Shown: positions 51,801 through 58,112 of the stretch, piece by piece
Position numbering within the stretch: the stretch's first letter is position 1
How the letters are laid out: each line of letters begins with the position of its first letter
Translations under genes and position numbers: made by a program
Source: Nectonema munidae
Lineage: Eukaryota; Nematomorpha; Nectonematoida; Nectonematidae
Length of the DNA stretch: 64,000 nt
Direction of reading: 5' to 3'
NCBI GenBank assembly: GCA_030549495.1
Contig: JAUIRK010000035.1
Location: 223,757-287,756 of the forward strand
Notes under the pieces: generated by a model
Database searches by the model: none
What the model saw: the letters and a program-made list of their open reading frames with translations, nothing else
Told to the model about the DNA's origin: nothing

Positions 51801-52381
51801 ATTTGAAATTATACTAATAATAAATAAATTATTTACAAACAAAGAAACTAACTAATTACACTTTAACTCAAAATAATAATTATTTAAATAAACTTACTAA
51901 CTAACGAACGAATTAGCAGCAACGCATTTATTGGCATCGCTGCTCTTTCACATTTAGAGAAGCCAAATTTCATCTAATTAAATAATATAGATGAATAATA
52001 GTAAATGTATTTAATAATAATGCATGCCAATAATTTGAAAATATTTGACACCAAAATTAACCAATTACTAAATATTATGTAGCCAATAGTAGGGCGGACA
52101 GTGATTACAACTACATTAATATTTCGTTTAAGGAAAGAGAAATGCTGGAAAATTTGGACTTTGAATTATCAAATTTTGCGCGCTGCAGAAATAATGCATA
52201 CAACACAGCAAATATCTTTCTAATGATCGTTGAAGGACTGCAGCATGCTCAATTAGTTAAAGCACAAATATATGCAAAACGCCTTTCTGAAAAGTGGCTA
52301 GAACTCTCTTATCAGAAGTTTTCAGAAGAAGAAGACAAAGAGGTTCAATTTTCTCTGTTCGATTATCGTATCACAAGTTGA
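30806..52381 (+). CDS. Trehalase-like secreted protein (GH37 family), likely catalytically inactive; nine exons
   Basis: Proposed exons: 30806-30897, 43617-43717, 44531-44766, 45976-46062, 47576-47818, 50910-50959, 50980-51192, 51252-51525, 52090-52381; about 529 residues against 550-600 usual. All introns have GT-AG ends, and phases agree except between exons 3 and 4. Residues 5-23 form a signal peptide. FCYGEIMEAVQVAKLF, ALLASEMFTTAQGIIDNL, FVPYGNRVYYLS and NSIICKNERILNTFYNL match trehalases block by block. Trehalase splits trehalose into two glucoses, but here the exon with signature 1 (PGGRFxExYxWDxY) is not found. RSQPP is SSLPL, RPES is RPFN, ESGWD is ESGCV, QWDYPNAWPP is degenerate and the catalytic Glu region ends SLFDYRI. 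Either a pseudoenzyme under some constraint or a decaying paralogue. Confidence 0.8.
31235..31510. mobile_element. hAT MITE, 276 bp, in intron 1
   Basis: The left end CATTCTCGTAGCCAGGACG and the reverse of the right end, CAGTAGCGTAGTGAAAAAT, pair imperfectly. The flanks CTATAACC (31227-31234) and CTATAATC (31511-31518) agree at 7 of 8 bases. GGGGCATGTGGTG and its reverse GTGCCACCCC lie further in. Confidence 0.75.
33337..33434. mobile_element. CCCGTTAACG-type MITE, shortened copy
   Basis: It has CGGTTAACGTTCAGAG at the left, the core GTCGACTTTACAAAAATAAA, then CTTTAAATTAGATACCATCT and GGTTAACGGG at the right. The same blocks occur in the 129-bp copies at 40402 and 42675. About 30 bases of the middle are missing. 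Confidence 0.65.
35336..35751. mobile_element. Tigger-like MITE, 416 bp
   Basis: CCGTAAACACCTGTGTTTAA at the left pairs with CCGTAAACACTCGTGTTTAA read in reverse from the right. TA flanks both ends (35334-35335 and 35752-35753). Several small frames cross it but none resembles a transposase. The CCGTA start is shared with the autonomous pogo-like element at 61925. Confidence 0.8.
36835..37279. mobile_element. TTAA-type MITE (GTGACATC family), copy 1
   Basis: The right end read in reverse is TTAACCCTTTGAGCGACAGG followed by GTGACATCCC. The left end has CCAGTGTGACACCAATGCCC. The copy at 53916-54151 has ACTTTGAGGGACAGTGTGAC at its left end. Within the right half is CAACTTTACAAAAATAAAT plus TTTATAAGTGCTTTTTAG, which also occur in the CCCGTTAACG MITEs, so the two families are related or one has inserted in the other. 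The left boundary is uncertain. Confidence 0.5.
37972..38345. mobile_element. Tigger-like MITE, 374 bp
   Basis: CAGTGTATCCTCGTTAAGTC at the left is repeated in reverse at the right end (GACTTAACGAGGATACACTG). TA precedes the left end (37970-37971); the right flank is CT, so the duplication has decayed. The unit GTCCGACTTAACAGATA occurs near both ends as a subterminal repeat. It has no transposase. Confidence 0.8.
38346..40397. other. Intron 1, no recognised feature
   Basis: At 38340-38460 the word CACTTC(A/G)TGAA(A/G)T recurs four times (CTCATTTCATGAAGTGGG, CACTTCGTAAAATGGGC, TTTCATGAAATTGGC, CACTTCATGAAGTTG). Otherwise there are only random frames. Confidence 0.4.
40402..40530. mobile_element. 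CCCGTTAACG-type MITE, 129 bp
   Basis: It starts CCCGTTAACGACCAGAATAA after TTAA (40398-40401) and ends AATAACCGG before TTAA (40531-40534). It is the reverse-oriented partner of the copy at 42675, with the same length and blocks such as CAAATCTTCTGCTTTGCATT in reverse. Confidence 0.8.
41248..43004 (-). pseudogene. Relic of an unnamed multi-copy arthropod gene family (intronless)
   Basis: The ATG would be at 43004 (MPRECKNSS) and the stop at 41248. Pieces in order: DQDKSWAPHICC (Cys-rich N-terminus), DHSTDCYFW, LNDLVRDLTLTKQQSELLAS, VDVRISVFRKRSADLEKFF, NEWRLFLDKSIYSIKAVLLH, DLKVVTILNGLQT, LPPLNIKLGIMKQF, KIKEGIFVGPQILKI, FLHSHLFFLLENAADVSDEH, GERFHQDIALMESRYKGKWN and LKRDTPETSYKRKGK. I recall closely similar uncharacterised proteins in many copies from spiders, crustaceans and Hydra, with no assigned function. 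It has no introns, lies antisense in intron 1 of the trehalase-like gene, contains a MITE at 42675, and its frame is interrupted in several places. Whether the family is a host gene or a mobile element is not known to me. Confidence 0.7.
42675..42803. mobile_element. CCCGTTAACG-type MITE, 129 bp, inside the unnamed gene relic
   Basis: CCCGTTAACG at the left and CGTTAACGGG at the right are perfect 10-bp inverted repeats, flanked by TTAA on both sides (42671-42674 and 42804-42807). TTAA duplication and CCC ends suggest mobilisation by a piggyBac-type transposase. The insertion falls directly after the CYFW block of the relic, so it arrived after that gene copy. Confidence 0.9.
43617..43717 (+). 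CDS. Exon 2 of trehalase-like gene
   Basis: Acceptor TTATAG at 43611-43616, donor GAAT|GTAAGA at 43718. It encodes EVFCYGEIMEAVQVAKLFD then PPKIFLDMKLRED, corresponding to the trehalase block IYCxGxLLxTVQxxxLFxDSKTFVDMKL. Confidence 0.85.
44531..44766 (+). CDS. Exon 3 of trehalase-like gene
   Basis: Acceptor ATAAAG at 44530, donor AAA|GTAAAA at 44767. It encodes LNKWSAFKLKYGKNESFSR, DLLKFVFTNFE and YVQKWAFDLRKTFKNLCRK. The order matches the N-terminal helical part of trehalases up to the point where signature 1 should begin. The exon ends in phase 0, which does not fit exon 4 (one base needed), so an exon is missing or unrecognised between them. Confidence 0.8.
45976..46062 (+). CDS. Exon 4 of trehalase-like gene
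   Basis: Acceptor GGACAG at 45975, donor GA|GTAAGC at 46063. It encodes FLLVKALLASEMFTTAQGII then DNLIDLIG, matching the block directly after WDxYW in trehalases. Its phase joins perfectly to exon 5. Confidence 0.75.
46485..46672 (-). mobile_element. tRNA-derived SINE (family B)
   Basis: On the minus strand it contains AGGGTGTACCTCTCAGC (A-box-like) and AGGGATTCGATCCCC, a very good pol III B box, followed by a non-tRNA body. It lies in intron 4 of the trehalase-like gene, antisense. No clear target duplication was seen. Confidence 0.65.
46875..47001. mobile_element. CCCGTTAACG-type MITE, third long copy
   Basis: CTGGTTAACGTCTAG follows TTAA (46871-46874); the right end is TTTTTAACGGG followed by TTTAA. 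The inner blocks GCGTTTATTAATGCTTTTTA and CTTTACATCACATATCATC match the other copies. It lies in intron 4 of the trehalase-like gene and is more diverged than the copy at 42675. Confidence 0.7.
47576..47818 (+). CDS. Exon 5 of trehalase-like gene
   Basis: Acceptor TTATAG at 47575, donor CCCAG|GTGATT at 47819. It encodes YQFVPYGNRVYYLSYSSLPL and LISMVDDLWKKTNDSHFVL, matching FIPNGGRxYYxxRSQPPLLIPMV of trehalases. The substrate-binding Arg of RSQPP is replaced by Ser. The exon ends SNMPR, where trehalases have the PRPES block. Confidence 0.85.
47880..48330. other. Non-coding stretch of higher GC in intron 5
   Basis: After a CA/TA-rich run (47888-47906) the base composition becomes more even for about 420 bp than in the surrounding intron. 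All frames have stops, and I see no inverted repeats, pol III boxes or protein motifs. It could be an old mobile element of a family I do not recognise or a conserved intronic element. Confidence 0.3.
48640..48875. repeat. Quasi-palindromic AATTTCATGAAAT-rich repeat
   Basis: Short blocks GAAATTTC-like, TTTCATGAA, TTTCATTAA and CCTAGGAATT recur on both strands through about 235 bp, for example AATTTCCTAGGAATTTCATG and ATTTCATGAAATCCCTAGGA. The pattern looks like a degenerate array of inverted short units rather than a simple microsatellite. Confidence 0.5.
49858..50003 (-). mobile_element. tRNA-derived SINE (family A, copy 2)
   Basis: It carries the same blocks as the copy at 9261-9405: GTTTTCATTGAGAAGGCACA, CGAACTATGTGGAAAGGAGG, GATCGAACCCAAACC and TATCCAACCAACC. 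The tail on the minus strand is CTTTATCTTTATC, a simple-repeat 3' end. It lies antisense in intron 5 of the trehalase-like gene. Confidence 0.75.
50910..50959 (+). CDS. Exon 6 of trehalase-like gene
   Basis: Acceptor GTTTCAG at 50909, donor TCAG|GTAAAG at 50960. It encodes (R)PFNYLEDVQTASLAKS, the counterpart of RPESYxEDxxTAS. The Arg is kept, the Glu of RPES is not. Confidence 0.8.
50980..51192 (+). CDS. Exon 7 of trehalase-like gene
   Basis: Acceptor ATTTAG at 50979, only 20 bases after the exon 6 donor, which is too short for a normal intron. Either the 20-base gap is retained or one of these splice sites is different. Donor GCTG|GTAAAA at 51193. It encodes FMDIGARFESGCVDEN and DIFPSSLNSIICKNERILN. 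The first piece sits where active trehalases have AESGWDFSSRW with the acid Asp; here it is changed. The second is the very conserved PVDLNSIxxxNExxL block. Confidence 0.75.
51252..51525 (+). CDS. Exon 8 of trehalase-like gene
   Basis: Acceptor TTTTAG at 51251; the donor TATT|GTAAAA at 51526 is my best guess. It encodes GNKMLAFDHRRKYKDVKMSL, MWDKDLGLWKDYFIKNQKK and NYIPLYSKCYG. The match is to VLWNExxGxWxDYDLxxxxxRNYFYPSNFxPLWxxC of trehalases. Confidence 0.75.
52090..52381 (+). CDS. Exon 9 (last) of trehalase-like gene
   Basis: The acceptor is probably AATAG at 52089, which keeps phase with exon 8. It encodes FARCRNNAYNTANIFLMIVE then GLQHAQLVKAQIYAKRLSEK, and ends FDYRITS with TGA at 52379-52381. 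This aligns with QQWDYPNAWPPLQxxxVEGL and the C-terminal helices of trehalases, but signature 2 (QWDxPxxWxP) is almost wholly lost and the catalytic Glu of MFEKYD is replaced by Asp in my alignment. Confidence 0.75.
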
Positions 52382-52474
52382 TTGAGAATTATTTCTTATA
52401 GTTATTTAAAATAGTTAGTTTCAAAAAACGAATATAGTAATTTAAAATTTTGATTAAAAACGGGATCTATATCC

Positions 52475-52480
52475 AATAAA
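52475..52480 (+). terminator. Polyadenylation signal AATAAA of the trehalase-like gene
   Basis: AATAAA lies 94 bases after the stop codon, a normal distance. The hexamer is frequent in this DNA, so the call rests on position. Confidence 0.4.
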
Positions 52481-53915
52481 TCATCTCTTATTTTAGTAAA
52501 ATAATCCATGTAAACATTTTTTTTGATGAATTAAATTAATTGACATATTTAGTTGACATATTAATAAAACGAGATTAAAATTGAGCTTTATAATTGTTTG
52601 TTTTACTAATTGATTCGGTTCTTGATTACACCCATTACATCAAAGTTCATCAATGTTGCTTTGAAAACGATATTCAAAATTATTTATTTTCTATGACAAT
52701 TTTTACATTTTATATTCTTTTTGGGTTTTTTTGCGTAACAATGTTTTGCAATTCTTTATCACTGTGGAACCTCTATATGTAAAATATTATATATTTTATT
52801 GCTATTTATAAAAGGAAAACAAGGCATCATGTATTGCGCGTATTATATAGATCAGTGATCTTCAATATTTTATAGGCTTCTAGATCGCTGATAGAGAAAA
52901 TTGGTTTACCCAAAAAATGTTTATGTGATTAAAATTTTTAAAATTATAAAAATGTCATTATATCTTAAAAGTGTCCAAGGACACAAACATATCCACACTT
53001 CAAAAACTACCAACTATGAAAAATGCACAAAAACAAACTTATAGAGCTTTTTTGGGAGTAAAAATCTTTATTTTTGCAAAATGAAATAAACTTCAAAAGT
53101 ATAAGAATATTAAAGAAAATATTAGTTAGATCAATTCATTGGCATAACATTCACGATTTCGCTTAAGTTAGAAATAACGGACCTAATAAAACTAAAATAT
53201 TAGCGTCCACCTTCTAGTCCATCGCAATGGTGCATTCATCCACGTTAACAATCACAGATAGAGATCATTATCATAGACTAGGAAGGAAAAGTCTTAATCT
53301 GGTTAAACTTTGTGTGTACAGCCTTCTGAGACCCTTTATTTAAATATTGACCAAATGAAAATCATCATTATGACATAACTTTCTGGATAATTATGAAAAA
53401 GTAATGAATATAAAATTGCTTTAATATATCGGACAAATTTGTTCAAAAAATCTTAGTGCATGTGATATAAAAAGATTTAACTTTTAAATATTAATATATT
53501 GAAGAGATTTTAGACAATTTACCTATACACATTGCACTAACTCATTGATTCGCCATGTGACACGTGTATCTCCACGGGTAAATGGTTGGCAGCTGAAGGT
53601 ACTAAAGTTATCAGTAAAGGAGAATATATGATACATATTGGCCTTTAAATTTCTCCTGGCATTTACAAATACGGAGTTCGTTGAAAGAGCTTTTTCCTCA
53701 TATGTTTTTATTAAAAAGAAACAAAGAAATAAACGGAATCCAACTACTGATTTATCGTTGTTATACATTGCATTAAAAGTTTGAGCTTTATTTAAAAAAA
53801 CTATTTTTCTCAAAACAAAGATATTTTTCGTACGAATTTGAAATTTCATTATATTTAATGTTTTGAATTTGAATAAAATGTGATGAATAATTTTGGTAGT
53901 GGAAAAGTAAATTAA

Positions 53916-54151
53916 CCATATAGCACTTTGAGGGACAGTGTGACATCAGTGTCCCAAAAATGACAATTATGTTTTAAATATATACAATTCCATTGAAAAA
54001 AAGTAGATGATTCAAAATCCAGCTCCTCAACTTGTTAGGCACCATGTTTTTGAAAACTAATATTTTGGCTTATCTTTAATTGGTTTTTATATAACTAAAT
54101 AAGGCGATTTTTATTTTATGGAACAAGAATGTCTGATATGAGCTTTAGGGG
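53916..54151. mobile_element. TTAA-type MITE (GTGACATC family), copy 2
   Basis: TTAA flanks both sides (53912-53915 and 54152-54155). The left arm has CACTTTGAGGGACAGTGTGA and the right arm read in reverse is CCCCTAAAGCTCATATCAGA. It matches the right end of the copy at 36835-37279. The TTAA target again suggests piggyBac-type mobilisation. Confidence 0.6.
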
Positions 54152-54157
54152 TTAACC

Positions 54158-54876
54158 CAGAGCTTCTCAAACTCGGGTTCGAGAACCCCAATTGGTTCAC
54201 AACATGATTTCCACGGCTACTTGATGGTTGACGCAAAAAATTTTTGAAACACTTTCTATTTGAGAATATTGCCAAATAGTAACACAGAAATCAGTGAGAA
54301 CAGATTATGTATTAATTAAATTACCACCAAAACTACTAATAAATAGCATTATTCATTCAAAATAATTATTTATAGTTATAGATGAATCAATTTCATACTA
54401 AAAATAAGCTAAAATAGAAATATAAGACATAAAGCACACGGCAGAATTTTAAGAGTATACGAGTATAATGAATATATTACCTATATTTTCTTTACAAACG
54501 GGAAGTTTTCAAATAAAATGCTAAGTATAAGCCAGATTTTATAATCATGGAATTGTAACAAAATACTTTTTTTCTGAATAGAAGTGCGTGTGTTTGAGTC
54601 ATAAGACGTAAATATAATAAAACCCATTTATATCGAAACACGTTTTTTTCACATTTCGAAAATTTTAACTTGTTCATTTAATTTTTCTGTAAGATCATTT
54701 TTGGCTTTTTAAAAAATATATTATAGCACTTGAAAAAATGCGTTTGCAGCAGGTAAATCATAATTGTGACTCCATAAATAACATATTTGAAGAAATATTG
54801 AACTTATATCAACTCTTGCGGATTACGATCCAATGAAAAAGTCCGCCAAGTGGTACGCAAAAAATTGAAACCGTTG
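54158..54876. mobile_element. Charlie-like hAT relic
   Basis: The left end CAGAGCTTCTCAAACTCGGG and the region CAAGTGGTACGC to AAATTGAAACCGTTG at the right correspond to the two ends of Charlie-type hAT elements. The 8-bp duplication is not recognisable, and no transposase remains. Confidence 0.45.
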
Positions 54877-55854
54877 TCCTACTTAATAAAATGAGGTGGT
54901 AAGGAACGAGTTACGAATCACATTTTTACATCCTTTTAGAAATTCCCTACCTGGGCGTCTGCTTTATCTCTAGCGCTTTTGGATAAGTACAGAGTGATTT
55001 CCATTTCCATGAATTCCGCAAAAACGTTTTACAGCTTAACCTGGTCCATGATAATCCTCTCTTTAATATCTTCTCTTGTTGTCGTTGTTTAAAGACTTTT
55101 AAAGAATCCAAGACTTTTGACAGCGTGAAGATAACTGTACGCTTACCCCACAACAATCCCCACACCTGAAAGATTTTGCCTTTTTGTCATGTTGTTTTCG
55201 TGGTATTAAAATAATGCATTTTTCGTTATTATTAAAATTTCGTCTTTATTTATTTATTTATTTAATGAAAGTTTTCATATATTTATCTGTTCTGAATTTA
55301 TTGAATAAAAGTCACACTCAACAAAATATATTTAAATTATTTTTTATATCCATTAAAGAATTTTAATTACATTCTAACTACAAAATTTTGTAATTCATTC
55401 TAATGGCAAACATTTTACTCACCAATTTCATTTATAGAACATTATTTTTCAAGCTTTGTACGCTAATTTTTAAGCTCTTTCAACTTTCTCAATTTTTAAG
55501 GTCGTTTAAATTTGTTTTTGCATTGCGGACCTCCTCCCCCCCCCCCCACCCCCAGAATGTGCACCTTTGGTACACTAATGTTTTCATATGAGATATGATT
55601 ACCTTTTACAATTCTAAAAAGCTACGCATCTTCTTTAGCTTGAAAAATATAAATGATCTCATCAGCTTGCACTAGTATTACTAGCTACAAAAACAGTGAC
55701 GTTTTGTATACAGAAAAGTTTCTGATACATACCCGCTTGCAACTCACTATAATATTGTCATTGCAAAAGTGTCCCAATTGAAGAAATCAATGATCAAAGA
55801 CTACCACTTCCGGGCAAATCATTAAGATACTAAATTGTCCTTATTTATTTGTTA

Positions 55855-56292
55855 CAGGGCCAGTTTTAGGCGCATTAGTTCATTTTTTAAAATAGTTCCC
55901 AACTCCTATAGGGGCCATGCTAGGCGAAAAAAATGAAATTTCTCAAGAGAGAGACTAAACAATGTGGCACTGATTTCTATAGAAATGAAATTGCAAAAGG
56001 GAGTCATCATAAAACGATTATCAAAGAATTTACGGATAAAAAAGATAGAAAAGACTCTTTCTAAAAATTGGTGCATAATATAATTGTAATTGCCCATTCT
56101 TTGGTACTTAAAAATAAAATTTCATGTTGTCTATCAACTTTTTGGTATATCAAAGATTAACTCTTTTTTATTCCTTCATTAGGGATAGGCATATTACACA
56201 AAAGAGATCATACAAAGGTTTTTACTCCTGGAGAACAAGGGCCCGGCTATTAGTTATCTAATTGGGGCCCGCAATTTCTAGCATCGGCCCTG
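55855..56292. mobile_element. hAT MITE, 438 bp
   Basis: CAGGGCCAGTTTTAGGCGCA at the left pairs with CAGGGCCGATGCTAGAAAT read in reverse at the right. Inner blocks CCTATAGGGGCCATGC and GGGGCCCGCAATTT also pair. The flanks ATTTGTTA and TTGTGGAA agree poorly, so the duplication has decayed or an end is misjudged. Confidence 0.6.
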
Positions 56293-56929
56293 TTGTGGAA
56301 GTATCCGCATGAAGAAGTTTTACGCAATCTCTTAAAAATGTTCTAGAGATATTTTAAGCTCGCGTGATAGGAATCAATTTTGTTAAATAAGCATTACTTG
56401 CTGAGGCACTGCAAGGTTCTTCGCTAGGTTTATTTATTCTTTTCTCCAACTAACTCTGTCTCTTTTTTAGGCTTTACTAAACTTTTCTGGTATCAGACAC
56501 AATCCCCGAATGTTCGTAAAAGACTTTATAGGAGAATAAGGTCTTAACTTGATTAACCCGAACACACAATTCACATTTATGATCGGTGGAATTGCTCCCA
56601 TCTTAAAAGAAAAAATCACCACAGGTTTTTGGAATTAACAAAAGTTTTGAATATTTTAATTCAAACTTTGAGTTAAACGAATAATTTAACATGTGTGGGA
56701 TACGGCTGGGACTGGGACCGCGATTCGACTTCAATTTAAGCGGAATACCGACATATTCGTCTTTGAGTTATCAAGAGTTATTGTATGCGTTTCCTCACCG
56801 ACTATATATTTCGGAAAATGGTTTATAGGATTTGTTGAGAGATTAAACCTCCTTGGCTCCTTAATAAATAAAAATTGAACCAGGAAAGGTCATATAAATT
56901 TTGTAGAAGCCAAACCAACCTCGGTCCAT

Positions 56930-57470
56930 GGTATATTCCGAAGATATAAAAACGAGTTACCGGCCCATTCTAAAATCAGAATATATAAAAGTTTGTTCAT
57001 ACCTCATTGCTACCTCCGCATTATTAACTGGGGATATCCTGATATCACCAAATTATGCGGTCTTGAAAAAGAAGCTTCTCGGATCATTTTCAACATGCGC
57101 TCCCTTAATCATAACTGTCTAAATAAATATACCATTTTCGATTGCGTTGCAACTTTTTGCAGTTCCCTCTGGCCTGTTTGCATACTAACACACATTTTAC
57201 TGGACTTTGGATTTTCTTGAGTGTATAAATGTTTTTTTGCGGAAAATATTTAAATTGTTTATACACAGATTTTATATGGGCTTTTTTTGCAAAAAGCCCA
57301 CAAAGCCCGTACTTATTCTTTTTCCGCCAATCAATCATGTTTCACAGTCGTTCTGTTTTGTGTATGTGTGTATTATACCTTGCCCTATTCCTTTTTATTC
57401 GTTCTGCCATCGTAAACCATTTCTTCTTCTCCTTCTTCATATACTTTAAAGTGCCAAATAAATAGCATTT
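56930..57470 (+). pseudogene. LINE reverse-transcriptase thumb fragment
   Basis: KSLFIPHCYLRIINWGYPDI then LEKEASRIIFNMRSLNHN resembles the end of LINE RT domains (the xLYxSLVxPHLxYGIxxWG block and LQKRAIRII). It then runs into a hydrophobic stretch to about 57465. Frames shift between 56990 and 57020. It is a 5'-truncated, decayed LINE copy distinct from that at 13500-17210. Confidence 0.4.
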
Positions 57471-58112
57471 AGACGCCCGTTCCTTAATTTGTGTGATATA
57501 TTTTCACTTTGAATTAATTGGGGTTGCAAAGTGCGTGTTTAAAACAAAATATACCTCGTTTCAACACTAAGAAAACAAATGTTTATTGTAGATAAAAAAG
57601 ACTTGGGCTGTATACAACCGCGACATAAAAGTTAACAAGGACAAAAGTAAATTAAGTTTAAATGCCGTTGTAAAATAGATGCAGTACTCTGAAAAATATA
57701 AACATGAAATATTTGGCGGTTTACATCTAACACAAATGTGAAGGGACTTGTTTTTCATGGTTTCTCTCAGGGGTTCTAAAAAACGCGTATGAACAATTTA
57801 AGGAAAAAATCAAATTAACTAAATTCAAAAAATAGGGTAGTGATAAAATACGCGAACAATATTAAAATACACTATTTTTCAATTATAATGATTATAAAAA
57901 ACATATTTCACTCTTTTTAAGCAATTTCTTTCATTTTAATCATTTATATAGGTATTTAAAAAAATTACTTGTATTTTTATGAACTTTTTTATAATTAATT
58001 TATTTTCGTAATCTTAAACCACTTCAGTCTCTAATGTTTCCTATATTTGAAAATTTAAAATTACCGCGCTACATTTGTAATATTAATTTTTTTAGAAACA
58101 TTTTTAAATATA

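Noticed and set aside
52855-53235. CAGTGATCTTCAATATTTTA, possible hAT end
   Set aside because: No partner end or 8-bp duplication found within 1.5 kb.
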